A DNA stretch of 64,000 bases, taken from Flavobacterium sp. LC2016-23 (GTDB lineage: Bacteria > Bacteroidota > Bacteroidia > Flavobacteriales > Flavobacteriaceae). Position 1 is the stretch's first letter. Each line of letters opens with the position of its first letter. The position numbers were made by a program, and so were the translations under genes. Shown one piece after another: positions 16,250 to 25,040 of this stretch. The notes under the pieces were generated by a model. That model did no database searches. It was not told the origin of the DNA and saw nothing but the letters and a program-made list of their open reading frames with translations. The stretch covers positions 62,001 to 126,000 of the forward strand of contig NZ_WKKE01000006.1 in NCBI RefSeq assembly GCF_009674775.1. The letters are read 5' to 3'.

Positions 16250-18511
16250 ATGAAAAATACGAAACTACAAGCCTTTATTCCTTTATTTTACATGGTATGG
16301 TCTGACGATCTTCTGACGCAGAAAGAATTTACGACTTTACAGGAATTTATTACTTCGCTTACTTTTCTTTCGCCTGAAGAACAGCAATATTTACTTTCTA
16401 AAGTTGATATTTCAAATCCGCCTTCCCGAAACGAACTTGCCGAATGGAAAGGGGATATCGAGAAAAGTATTAAAGATAAATCTTCGATAAAATCTATTTT
16501 TGACATCGCAGTTTCACTATCTGATACCCATCTTGATATTTCAGCATTAGCATCTGATTTCACCAAACTCGAAAATGATCTGGGCGTTTTAGGTGAGGAA
16601 GTCATTCAGAATTTCAAAACAAAAGCGGAATCCTTTACAGCCAGTTCCCAGACCAACAATACTTTTGACATTGAGAAAATCACCGAACTTTTAAACGGTA
16701 AAGAAGCCGCGATTATCAAAAAAGTAAAATCGGTAATTTCAAGACCGGAGTTCGCTTACGAAACTTCAACAGACATCAATGTGTATCGCGAAACGGTATA
16801 CAACTGGTGTAAAATTCTGGCTGCTGAAAATCTCGGAAATATGGCTTATCCAAAGCAATATGGAGGAGGAGAAAACATAGCCGATTATTTTGCTATTATG
16901 GAAACCCTGAGTTATCACGATTTAAGCCTGGTCATCAAATTTGGCGTTCAGTTTGGGCTTTGGGGAATGAGCGTTCAGTCGTTAGGAACAGAAAAACATT
17001 ACGCAAAATATTTAAAAGATATTGGTTCCTTAAAACTTCCTGGCTGTTTTGCCATGACCGAAACACATCACGGTTCGAATGTAAAAGGGCTTGAAACTAC
17101 CGCAACTTATAATCACAGCAATCAGACTTTTACGATCCATACGCCCAATAAGAATGCACAAAAAGAATACATCGGTAACGCAGCCGTTCACGGACAAATG
17201 GCCACCGTTTTCGCCAAACTGATTATTGACGGTCATGATTACGGCGTAAATGCTTTTGTAGTGCCTTTGCGCGATACAAATGGAAATACGTTACCAGGAA
17301 TTACGATTGGCGACTGCGGTCATAAGATGGGATTAAACGGTGTGGATAACGGAACCATTAGTTTCGATCAGGTGGAGATTCCAAAAGAAAACATGCTGGA
17401 TCGTTTTGCTTCCGTAAACGATAAAGGTGAATTTGAAAGCCCCATTCCGAGTGACAACAGACGTTTTTTTACCATGTTGGGAACCTTGGTCGGAGGACGA
17501 ATCGGAATTCCGCGTTCGGCTTTGGCTGCGGCTAAATCAGGACTTACAATTGCTATTCGTTACAGCGATCAGCGCAGACAATTTGGTCCCGAAGGCGGTT
17601 CTGAAGTGCCGATTTTAAATTACCGCATGCACCAGCGCAGATTGTTGCCGCACTTAGCCAAAACCTACGCGGTACATTTTGCCTTACAATACCTGACGAA
17701 TCGTTTTCTGAACAGAACTGAATCGGAAATGCAGGAAATCGAAGCTTTGGCGGCCGGAATGAAATCCTATTCGACCTGGAGCACAAGGGATATTTTACAG
17801 GAATGCCGTGAAGCCATCGGGGGAAAAGGATATTTGTCTGAAAACCGTATTGATGCTTTAAAAAACGATACCGAAATCTATACGACTTTTGAAGGAGACA
17901 ATACAGTTTTGATGCAATTGGTGGCTAAAAACCGCTTATCTGAGTTCCGTAAAGCCTTTGGCGAGATGGGATCCCTTGGCATTATTAATTATGTTTATGA
18001 AAATGCAAAAACCGCTATTGCTGAGAAAAACCCAATAGTTACCCGCAAAACGGATGACGAACATCTGCTGGATTCTGAATTTCATTTGCAGGCATTTATT
18101 CACAGGGAAAAAACAATTTTAGCATCTGCAGCAAGACGTATCAAAAAACTGGTCGATGGCGGTTTAGAACCTTATGATGCTTTTAATGTCGTACAACATC
18201 AAATGATTGATGTCGCTCAGGCCTATTTAGAAAGAATTGTGTTAGAACAATTTCAGGCGGCAATAAAAACCGTTGAGGATGAAAATTCAAAAGTAATACT
18301 GACCAAATTATATCAATTATATGCGCTTTCGCAAATAGAAAAAAACAAAGGCTGGTATCTTGAAGACGGTTATATGGAAGCGGTGAAAACCAAAGCCATC
18401 CGTAAAATGGTCAATCAGTTGTGCTGGGATATTCGTCCGGATGCCGTATCATTGGTGAACGCCTTTGATATTCCGGAAAGTTGTCTGGCAGCGCCTATTG
18501 CTGTTAATTAG
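16250..18511 (+). CDS. Acyl-CoA dehydrogenase/oxidase family protein
   Basis: 753 residues from ATG 16250 (MKNTKLQAFIPLFYMVWSDD), far longer than a standard acyl-CoA dehydrogenase and closer to acyl-CoA oxidases. An N-terminal helical extension with little similarity precedes the core: CFAMTETHHGSNVKGLETTA (FAD-binding middle domain), GHKMGLNGVDNG, RIGIPRSALAAAKSGLTIAI, DQRRQFGP, ECREAIGGKGYLSENRID and YTTFEGDNTVL with the catalytic-base glutamate. It probably oxidises acyl-CoA in fatty-acid degradation in the cytoplasm. A TTG at 16214 is in frame but adds a poor extension. No other beta-oxidation genes are adjacent. Confidence 0.9.
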   Translation: MKNTKLQAFIPLFYMVWSDDLLTQKEFTTLQEFITSLTFLSPEEQQYLLSKVDISNPPSRNELAEWKGDIEKSIKDKSSIKSIFDIAVSLSDTHLDISALASDFTKLENDLGVLGEEVIQNFKTKAESFTASSQTNNTFDIEKITELLNGKEAAIIKKVKSVISRPEFAYETSTDINVYRETVYNWCKILAAENLGNMAYPKQYGGGENIADYFAIMETLSYHDLSLVIKFGVQFGLWGMSVQSLGTEKHYAKYLKDIGSLKLPGCFAMTETHHGSNVKGLETTATYNHSNQTFTIHTPNKNAQKEYIGNAAVHGQMATVFAKLIIDGHDYGVNAFVVPLRDTNGNTLPGITIGDCGHKMGLNGVDNGTISFDQVEIPKENMLDRFASVNDKGEFESPIPSDNRRFFTMLGTLVGGRIGIPRSALAAAKSGLTIAIRYSDQRRQFGPEGGSEVPILNYRMHQRRLLPHLAKTYAVHFALQYLTNRFLNRTESEMQEIEALAAGMKSYSTWSTRDILQECREAIGGKGYLSENRIDALKNDTEIYTTFEGDNTVLMQLVAKNRLSEFRKAFGEMGSLGIINYVYENAKTAIAEKNPIVTRKTDDEHLLDSEFHLQAFIHREKTILASAARRIKKLVDGGLEPYDAFNVVQHQMIDVAQAYLERIVLEQFQAAIKTVEDENSKVILTKLYQLYALSQIEKNKGWYLEDGYMEAVKTKAIRKMVNQLCWDIRPDAVSLVNAFDIPESCLAAPIAVN

Positions 18512-18520
18512 GGATATGGA

Positions 18521-18660
18521 GTTAGAAGTTAAGAGTAAAGAGTTAAGAGTAAAGAGTTAAGAGTAAAGAGTTAAGAGTTAAGAGTTATGAGTTAGAAGTT
18601 AAGAGTTATGAGTTATGAGTTAGAAGTTAAGAGTTAGAAGTTAAGAGTGAAGAGTAAAGA
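18521..18660. repeat. Heptanucleotide-based tandem array (GAGTTAA/GAGTAAA)
   Basis: About 20 imperfect copies of seven-base units GAGTTAA, GAGTAAA, GAGTTAT and GAGTTAG/AAGTTAA follow one another right after the acyl-CoA dehydrogenase stop codon. Unit spacing is regular, with no spacers, so it is a simple tandem array. Confidence 0.85.
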
Positions 18661-18728
18661 AAATAGATTTTTTTAAGAGCTTTGTTGGAGTTTTAAACTT
18701 TGACAGAGCTTTTTTTTACTCCAAAGTT

Positions 18729-18852
18729 TGTCATTTCGACGAAGGAGAAATCACTAGAAACTACGCAAAGAAAGTTGCCAATCTTTGTCGAATTACGAGT
18801 GTGATTTACTTCGTCTGTTCGCTACCGCTCGAGTCTCCTTCGTCGAAATGAC
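18729..18852. repeat. Palindromic element, CATTTCGACG family
   Basis: GTCATTTCGACGAAGGAG at 18730 is mirrored by CTCCTTCGTCGAAATGAC near 18835. Inside are CCAATCTTTGTCGA and TTCGTCTGTTCGCTACCGCT, both shared with the copy near 31140-31260. Confidence 0.8.
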
Positions 18853-19005
18853 ACCAAATAAAAAAAAATCTGCAAACCCGAGCGATAGCGAACAGGCGAA
18901 GCAATCTGCCCAATCTGCGAGAATAAAAATCTCTTTAATCTGTGGGAAAACAATAAAATTCAAACTTATATTTACTCACATCAATTATATGGTAAATAAT
19001 TCCTG

Positions 19006-19752
19006 TTACCAGCTTCCTTTTAAACCTTCTTTTAAAGCAGCATTGTATTTCTCCAGATCGAAACTGTACAAATCAGGCGCTTTGTGCGCACCGCCTTTAC
19101 GCGATTCGTCTAATTTTGTGAGGATATCGTAACGCAGGATTTTTCGGTAGAAATTACCACGGTTTAATTTCTTTCCTAAAATGGCCTCATATAATTTTTG
19201 AAGCTCCGGCATGGTAAACTTCTCCGGAAGAAGGTTATATCCAATCGGGTGATTGTTCAATTGTTCCCGAAGTGCAAGTAAAGCCCTGTCGAAAATGGTT
19301 CTGTGATCCATCATGAATTCGGGCAGCTCGTCAATAGATTTCCATTCGCAGGCTGTAGAATACTGATCGATAATTAGTTTCACATTCGTATATTCCGCCA
19401 AAGCATAATAGCCGATGGAAACAAAACGCTGTTTGTTCCAAAGCGTATCATCATATTGCTCAAAAGCACTTTCAGAGCGGTTTAAATTTCCAAACGTATA
19501 AAATTGCTGCAAATAGATATTTTCAGTTCCGGTTCTGTCTTTCAGGATACGTATCGCCGCATCATCTACATTTTCGTCTTTTCTGACATAGCCGCCGGGA
19601 AGTCCCCAATTGAGCTGATCTTTCATTTTTAGCGTCAACACCTGAAGCGTCGTTTCGTGAAAACTGAAAATAACGCAGTCAATAGAAAGGGTCGGAATAT
19701 ATTTATTCCAGGCCTCTTCGGATTGCTGTTCAAGTATTTTTTTAAATTCCAT
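19006..19752 (-). CDS. Nudix-related transcriptional regulator (NrtR/AraR type)
   Basis: 248 residues: an N-terminal Nudix fold (about 20-150) and a C-terminal winged helix (about 165-245; FTMPELQKLYEAILGKKLNR, FYRKILRYDILTKL). The Nudix box region begins GGYVRKDENVDDAAIR but continues ILKDRTG, so the catalytic R-E-x-x-E-E glutamates are replaced by I, D and R; hydrolysis is very unlikely. In Bacteroidetes such proteins are sugar-responsive regulators (for example the arabinose regulator). It is divergent from a secreted GH3 gene, which supports a glycan-use regulon. A promoter is readable at 19769-19799. Confidence 0.85.
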   Translation of the reverse strand: MEFKKILEQQSEEAWNKYIPTLSIDCVIFSFHETTLQVLTLKMKDQLNWGLPGGYVRKDENVDDAAIRILKDRTGTENIYLQQFYTFGNLNRSESAFEQYDDTLWNKQRFVSIGYYALAEYTNVKLIIDQYSTACEWKSIDELPEFMMDHRTIFDRALLALREQLNNHPIGYNLLPEKFTMPELQKLYEAILGKKLNRGNFYRKILRYDILTKLDESRKGGAHKAPDLYSFDLEKYNAALKEGLKGSW

Positions 19753-19768
19753 AAGACAGAAGTATTTC

Positions 19769-19799
19769 CAAATTTAGTTTTTTGAATGCTATAAGTCAA
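19769..19799 (-). promoter_or_regulatory. Promoter of the Nudix-type regulator
   Basis: On the minus strand: TTG (19799-19797), 20 nt, TAAATTTG (19776-19769). The leader to the start codon at 19752 is only about ten bases. Confidence 0.65.
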
Positions 19800-20083
19800 G
19801 TTGTTTAAATTTTTTCCTACAAATAAATTCATGCATTGAAAAAAAGTATGCTCATGATATTTTTCATTTCCGGGCTTTTTCGTTTCCGGTTTTTGGTGAG
19901 TTAAAATTACTATTTCTGTTAATTTCATTATTTTACGCAAACGAAATAGCCATTTTTGAACTTCATTTTGATAAATCAATTATAGATTGCATATTTAGTT
20001 TTCTGGTATTTTTTTAACTGCTATTGATTTGATAATGAAATTTATACAGGATTTATTTGTTGAAATGAGAAATTGTAATTAAT

Positions 20084-20104
20084 ATTGCTTCATTATGAAG
20101 CAAT
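20084..20104. promoter_or_regulatory. 21-bp perfect palindrome, candidate operator of the GH3 gene
   Basis: ATTGCTTCAT (20084-20093), central T, ATGAAGCAAT (20095-20104). It lies 72 nt before the GH3 start and faces the Nudix-type regulator gene, as expected for a dimeric regulator site. A run of seven T follows, so a terminator/attenuator role is the alternative. Confidence 0.5.
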
Positions 20105-20176
20105 GATTTTTTTAATCCATGTACAGATTGAAAAATCGGCTGAAATGAAACATACTATTAAACTAATTTATCTACC

Positions 20177-22627
20177 ATGAAACACAAAATTATAAAGACA
20201 GCGAGAGTATCACTTTTGACCGCAGTGGTGCTTTCCAATTTATCCTTTACTACCGTTCCAAATGACGGAAATGAGCCGCCGTTACTTACCATTAAAGGTT
20301 TTACGTTTAAGGATTTAAACAAAAACGGAAAATTAGATACCTGGGAAGATACCCGTCTTTCGGTCAATACAAGAATTGATGCGATCATAAAAGAAATGAC
20401 CAACGAAGAGAAAGCAGCCTTTCTGATCGGAACAGGAATGCCCGGAATCGAAATGCTCACAGGCCCTGTCGGAGATTCGAAACAAGGTCTGGTTCCCGGA
20501 GCTGCGGGAGGTACTTTAGAAATGAAAAGATTCGGAATTCCTGCAACAGTGGTAGCAGATGGTCCTGCCGGTTTAAGAATTGAACCGAAAAGGGAAAACG
20601 ATTCACAAACCTATTATGCAACGGCTTTTCCGGTAGGAACTGCTTTGGCTTCAACGTGGAATACAGCGCTTTTGGAGCAGGTGGGAAAAGCTATGGGAAA
20701 TGAAGTGAAAGAATATGGCGTAGATGTTTTACTGGCTCCGGCTTTGAACATTCACAGAAATCCTCTAAACGGAAGAAACTTTGAATATTATTCTGAAGAT
20801 CCGCTGATTGCAGGAAAAACCGCAGCAGCAATTGTAAACGGAATCCAGTCGCAGGGAGTGGGAACTTCTATCAAACACTTCGCAGCCAATAACGAAGAAA
20901 CCAATCGTCTGACGATTAATGCCCACGTTTCGGAAAGAGCCATGAGAGAATTGTATTTAAAAGGTTTTGAAATCACCGTTAAAGAAGCCCAGCCCTGGAC
21001 AATAATGTCTTCGTACAACAAAGTAAACGGTGTTTATACTTCGGACAGGAAAGATTTGTTAACGCAGGTTTTAAGAGAAGAATGGGGTTTTAAAGGAATT
21101 GTGATGACCGACTGGTTTGGTGGTTTTCCGGGTTTTGAATCGATACAAAAAGGTTCAAGTTCTGATGTAGTGAAACAAATGAATGCCGGAAATGATTTGC
21201 TCATGCCGGGAATTCCCGTGCAGCAAAAAGCCTTGCTGGAAGCCTTAAATTCCGGAAAATTATCGCAGGAAGTAGCGAATACGAATGTGAGAAGAATTTT
21301 AGAATATGTTTTTCGCACACCAACTTTCGCAGCTTATAAATACAGCAACAAACCCAACTTAACCAAAAATGCCGCTGTAACCAGAAATGCGGCAGCAGAA
21401 GGAATGGTTTTATTAAAAAACGAAAAAAACACATTGCCTTTTAGCGATAAACAAAAAGAAGTTTCGGTATTCGGAGTGACTTCTTATGCCTGGATTACAG
21501 GAGGTACCGGAAGTGGAAGCGTAAACAATAAACACACCGTTTCTTTATTAGAAGGTTTAAATGCAGCAGGTTATAAATTAGATAAAGAATTGGTTGATTT
21601 ATACAAACCGTATGCAGAAAAAGAAGCCCTTGCCGCAAAAGAGAGAAGTAAATCAAGAGGTATTCTGGCTTTGCCCGAAAGACTTCCTGAAATGAAAATG
21701 GACGATGCTTTTATCACTAAAAAAGCGGCCACTTCTGAGATTGCTTTTGTGACTTTAGGAAGAAATTCCGGAGAAGGCGGCGACAGGGTAGTGGATAACG
21801 ATTTTAATCTGGCCACAGAAGAAATAGAAATGCTGGACAAAATTGCAACTGCTTTTCACGCAAAAGGAAAGAAAGTGGTGGTGATTTTAAATATTGGCGG
21901 TGTAATCGAAACGGCATCCTGGAAAGATAAAGCAGATGCTATTTTGTTAGCCTGGCAGCCGGGTCAGGAAGGCGGACATTCTGTTGCAGATGTCGTTTCC
22001 GGAAAAATCAATCCGTCCGGAAAATTAACTATGACTTTTCCGGTGAAATATGCTGATACGCCTTCCGCCAAAAACTTTCCGGGAATTCCCGTTGATAATC
22101 CAAAAGAAGTGACTTATGAAGAAGGTGTGTATGTGGGATACCGTTATTTCAGTACTTTTAATATAAAACCATCATATGAATTCGGTTATGGAAATTCGTA
22201 TACGACTTTTGAGTATTCGAATGTGAAAGTAAGTGCTCCGGTTTTTAAAGATAAACTGACGGTTTCAGTTACAGTCAAAAATACCGGAAAAACATCCGGA
22301 AAAGAAGTAGTACAGGTCTATCTTGCTGCTCCTTCGAAGTCTATTGACAAACCAAAAGAAGAATTGAAAGCTTTTGGCAAAACCAAAGAATTAAAGCCGG
22401 GTGAAAGCCAGACATTAACTTTTACTTTATCTCCAAAAGATCTGGCCTCATTTTTAGAAGCCAAAAGTGCCTGGATTGCCGAAGCCGGAACCTATAAAGT
22501 CTTGGTCGGTGCTTCATCTTTAAATATCAAACAAACAGCGGAATTCTCCGTAGCAAATGAAATTACGGTTGAAAAAGTAAAGAAAGCTTTTGATTTAGAC
22601 ACTAAATTCACAGAATTGAAACCGTAA
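20177..22627 (+). CDS. Secreted GH3 beta-glucosidase with EF-hand loop
   Basis: 816 residues. An N-terminal signal region (KTARVSLLTAVVLSNLSF) is followed by DLNKNGKLDTWE at residues 46-57, a perfect 12-residue EF-hand calcium loop, then the GH3 N domain with the substrate-binding KHFAANNEE segment and nucleophile D312 in KGIVMTDWFGG, the GH3 C domain (AAAEGMVLLKNEKNTLPF, DAILLAWQPGQEGGHSVADV) and a fibronectin-III-like domain (VSVTVKNTGKTSGKEVVQVY). It should cleave terminal beta-glucosides from oligosaccharides in the periplasm or outside. It is divergent from the Nudix-type regulator and ends at a strong hairpin. Confidence 0.92.
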   Translation: MKHKIIKTARVSLLTAVVLSNLSFTTVPNDGNEPPLLTIKGFTFKDLNKNGKLDTWEDTRLSVNTRIDAIIKEMTNEEKAAFLIGTGMPGIEMLTGPVGDSKQGLVPGAAGGTLEMKRFGIPATVVADGPAGLRIEPKRENDSQTYYATAFPVGTALASTWNTALLEQVGKAMGNEVKEYGVDVLLAPALNIHRNPLNGRNFEYYSEDPLIAGKTAAAIVNGIQSQGVGTSIKHFAANNEETNRLTINAHVSERAMRELYLKGFEITVKEAQPWTIMSSYNKVNGVYTSDRKDLLTQVLREEWGFKGIVMTDWFGGFPGFESIQKGSSSDVVKQMNAGNDLLMPGIPVQQKALLEALNSGKLSQEVANTNVRRILEYVFRTPTFAAYKYSNKPNLTKNAAVTRNAAAEGMVLLKNEKNTLPFSDKQKEVSVFGVTSYAWITGGTGSGSVNNKHTVSLLEGLNAAGYKLDKELVDLYKPYAEKEALAAKERSKSRGILALPERLPEMKMDDAFITKKAATSEIAFVTLGRNSGEGGDRVVDNDFNLATEEIEMLDKIATAFHAKGKKVVVILNIGGVIETASWKDKADAILLAWQPGQEGGHSVADVVSGKINPSGKLTMTFPVKYADTPSAKNFPGIPVDNPKEVTYEEGVYVGYRYFSTFNIKPSYEFGYGNSYTTFEYSNVKVSAPVFKDKLTVSVTVKNTGKTSGKEVVQVYLAAPSKSIDKPKEELKAFGKTKELKPGESQTLTFTLSPKDLASFLEAKSAWIAEAGTYKVLVGASSLNIKQTAEFSVANEITVEKVKKAFDLDTKFTELKP

Positions 22628-22658
22628 TTTAGAGACGATTTTAATTTTCAAAACTATC

Positions 22659-22702
22659 GTTCCGTTTATAAATTCAGAGGAACTTATAAACGGAACTATT
22701 TT
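22659..22702. terminator. Strong intrinsic terminator after GH3
   Basis: GTTCCGTTTATAA (22659-22671) and TTATAAACGGAAC (22684-22696) are perfect 13-bp arms followed by TATTTTTT. It separates the convergent GH3 and isomerase-like genes. Confidence 0.88.
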
Positions 22703-23047
22703 TTAAACCATGGTCTTATTGAAGTAATTTGACTTTTCGAAATCCTGAATATTGATCGAAATCACCGGAACTTCAGGAAGAATCGAAGCCAATTTAGTGA
22801 CAATTACTTTGGAAAGATTCCCTTTTTGTTCGTCATTTCTACCTTCCATAATATAGGCGAAAACATGAATAAAATCATCCGGCGTGCCTCCGTTATTATA
22901 AAAAGCAAAAGGATTGATGCGGACTTTTATCTCAGATGCAACAAAAATCCCGGTTGATAAAGCCGAATTAAAAACTTCCTGCATTATTTCATCGGCAGAT
23001 TTTAAGCGGATCACGTTTTCGGAACAATCAATTATAAAATGTGGCAT
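22703..23047 (-). CDS. CHMI-like tautomerase family protein
   Basis: 114 residues starting MPHFIIDCSENV, with the proline-1 N-terminus that is the catalytic base of the tautomerase superfamily after Met removal, and the length and pattern of 5-carboxymethyl-2-hydroxymuconate delta-isomerase (HpaF). The later segment FIHVFAYIMEGRNDEQKGNL-SKVIV fits the family's central R-x-x-x-x-K region. No homoprotocatechuate genes are nearby, so the physiological substrate is open. It sits convergent to the GH3 gene and divergent from the DUF6377 regulator. Confidence 0.75.
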   Translation of the reverse strand: MPHFIIDCSENVIRLKSADEIMQEVFNSALSTGIFVASEIKVRINPFAFYNNGGTPDDFIHVFAYIMEGRNDEQKGNLSKVIVTKLASILPEVPVISINIQDFEKSNYFNKTMV

Positions 23048-23155
23048 TGGTATGGATTTTAAAGTGTGAAGTTTTCATTTACACAAAATTAAGGAAAGAT
23101 TATTCGCATTTGACGGAAATGGTTTTTATAAATCACTTTTATACCATCACTTTCT

Positions 23156-23163
23156 TATATTTG
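23156..23163 (+). promoter_or_regulatory. Candidate -7 element for the DUF6377 regulator
   Basis: TATATTTG, an exact TAnnTTTG match, 26 nt before the TTG start. No good -33 TTG at the usual distance. Confidence 0.45.
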
Positions 23164-23189
23164 TAATTCTGTTTTTATCTTTTATTAGT

Positions 23190-24833
23190 TTGAAAAATTA
23201 TTTTCTGTTTGTTGTCACCCTTCTTTTTTGCTTTCCTGTTCAGGCATCGGATAGTACCGATACTATTTTGAAAAAGCTTAATGATGCTTTGAGAAACAAA
23301 CAATACTATGTTAAAATAAAAGAAGAAAGAATTCTGAATTTCAAGAAAATTAAGTCGGATGCTTTTACAAAGGAACAGGAATACAATTACAATAAAACTT
23401 TATATACCGAATATCAGAAATTCAATTCAGATTCGGCTATTTTTTATGTCAAAAAGAACCTGGTAATTGCGGCGGCACTTCAAAATAAAGACTTATCGGA
23501 TTTGGCAGAACTGCAATTAGCCAATCTGTATTCCTCCTCAGGAAAATACCGGGAATCGGAAGCTATACTAAAAAGCATCAACAAGAAAACACTAAACAAA
23601 TCATTGCTGCCCAACTATTATGTAGTATACAGGGAGTTTTTCGAACACTATAATGCCAACAGCACCAGCCAAAAATACATTGAACAAATCGGGAAATACA
23701 GAGATTCTCTGCTAAGCGTTCTCAATCCGGAATCACTGAATTTTAAAATTACTCAGATTCAGAAAAATATTTTTGATAAAAAGTTTGCCGTCGCTGAAAA
23801 GCAATTGACCGTTTTATTAAAAAACACCAGGGAAGAAGATTCGCAATATGCCATGATTACCTATCTCTTCGGCAGTATTTACGAAACAACCCATCGATTA
23901 GAATTACGAAAAAAATATTATGCGCTTTCTTCTACCGCTGATATCAAAAATGCCATAAAAGACAATGCATCGCTTCAGGAGCTGGCTTTGGTTTTTTATG
24001 AAATAGGCGATGTAGACATGGCATATAAGCTGACGCAATCTGCTATTGAGGATGCCCTTTATTGCAATGTACAGTTTCGTACGCTTTTGATGTCGGAAGT
24101 ATATTCGATCATCAATACTGTTTATTTAGAGAAAGAAGCAAAAAGAAAAACAGAACTGCAGCTCTATCTTTTATGCATTAGTTTACTGTCTTTATTTTTG
24201 ATTGTTGCTGTTATTTATGTGTACAAGCAAATGAAAAAAGTATCAAGAATTCGGGGAGAACTGTATGAAACCAGCCAGAAATTAGCCGAATTAAACAAAG
24301 ATATTACCGAAACCAACAGTCAGCTGCAGGAACGAAACGCACAGTTGTCGGAATCCAATCATATTAAAGAAGAATATATTGCGCATTTCTTCAGCCTTTG
24401 TTCGGCTTACATCAACAAATTAGAGAATTACCGCATCATTCTGAATAAAAAAGCGACAGCCAGACAGTTTGATGAGATTTATAAAATGCTGAAATCAACA
24501 ACACTGGTTGATAATGAACTGGAAGAATTGTATAAAAACTTTGATATTATCTTTCTGAACCTTTACCCGACTTTCGTAAAAGATTTTAATGACCTGCTTA
24601 TAAAAGAAGAACAGATCGTTTTAAAGCAGGGGGAATTGCTCAATACGGAACTTAGAATTTTTGCACTGATCCGCCTTGGGATTACCGACAGTGTAAAAAT
24701 TGCAGCCTTTCTTCGGTACTCGTTGAGCACTATTTACAATTACCGTACAAGAGCCAGAAATAAAGCCGCAGTTTCACGAAATGATTTCGAGGAAATGGTG
24801 ATAAAAATAGGTTTAATATCTTTGAAAGTATAA
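23190..24833 (+). CDS. DUF6377-type membrane regulator
   Basis: 547 residues with TTG start at 23190, chosen because it gives the clean signal peptide MKNYFLFVVTLLFCFPVQAS and no upstream alternative exists. A periplasmic TPR-like helical region (about 25-315) is followed by one TM segment (LQLYLLCISLLSLFLIVAVI-YVY, about 325-347), a coiled coil (SQKLAELNKDITETNSQLQE) and a C-terminal cytoplasmic domain ending in a LuxR-like HTH (ELRIFALIRLGITDSVKIAAFLRYSLSTIYNYRTRARNKA). This architecture matches the Bacteroidota DUF6377 proteins found beside polysaccharide loci. It probably senses a periplasmic signal and regulates the adjacent GH3 genes directly. Confidence 0.8.
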   Translation: MKNYFLFVVTLLFCFPVQASDSTDTILKKLNDALRNKQYYVKIKEERILNFKKIKSDAFTKEQEYNYNKTLYTEYQKFNSDSAIFYVKKNLVIAAALQNKDLSDLAELQLANLYSSSGKYRESEAILKSINKKTLNKSLLPNYYVVYREFFEHYNANSTSQKYIEQIGKYRDSLLSVLNPESLNFKITQIQKNIFDKKFAVAEKQLTVLLKNTREEDSQYAMITYLFGSIYETTHRLELRKKYYALSSTADIKNAIKDNASLQELALVFYEIGDVDMAYKLTQSAIEDALYCNVQFRTLLMSEVYSIINTVYLEKEAKRKTELQLYLLCISLLSLFLIVAVIYVYKQMKKVSRIRGELYETSQKLAELNKDITETNSQLQERNAQLSESNHIKEEYIAHFFSLCSAYINKLENYRIILNKKATARQFDEIYKMLKSTTLVDNELEELYKNFDIIFLNLYPTFVKDFNDLLIKEEQIVLKQGELLNTELRIFALIRLGITDSVKIAAFLRYSLSTIYNYRTRARNKAAVSRNDFEEMVIKIGLISLKV

Positions 24834-25040
24834 CGATTTGTTTCAAAATCACTACTTTTTTTTAAATCTAAATTTAATTAAATAATTGATTATTAGTATT
24901 TTAATTTTTTAAACCACTACTTTTTTTCGTTTAAAAATGTAACGTGTACGATAACGTTTTAGCTTTACAATATTATTATAAGGTACTTTTGACTAATAGA
25001 GTACCCTGCCAAAATAAATGCTTTAATAAATTATATAGTT

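Larger units (their letters stand above)
18512..19005. other. Gene-free spacer of repeats
   Basis: It contains a heptanucleotide-type tandem array (18521-18660) and a CATTTCGACG-family palindromic element (about 18729-18852). I see no credible gene. Confidence 0.7.
19753..20176. other. Divergent regulatory spacer, Nudix regulator / GH3
   Basis: It contains the promoter of the Nudix gene and a 21-bp perfect palindrome at 20084-20104. I recognised no TAnnTTTG promoter for the GH3 gene and no small gene. Confidence 0.6.

Noticed and set aside
18521..18660. Possible CRISPR array
   Set aside because: Units are seven bases, contiguous and degenerate, with no spacers and no cas genes near; it is a simple tandem array.
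24940..24960. LacI-like operator (AACGTGTACGATAACGTT)
   Set aside because: The symmetry is poor and no LacI gene is near; not enough to report as a site.
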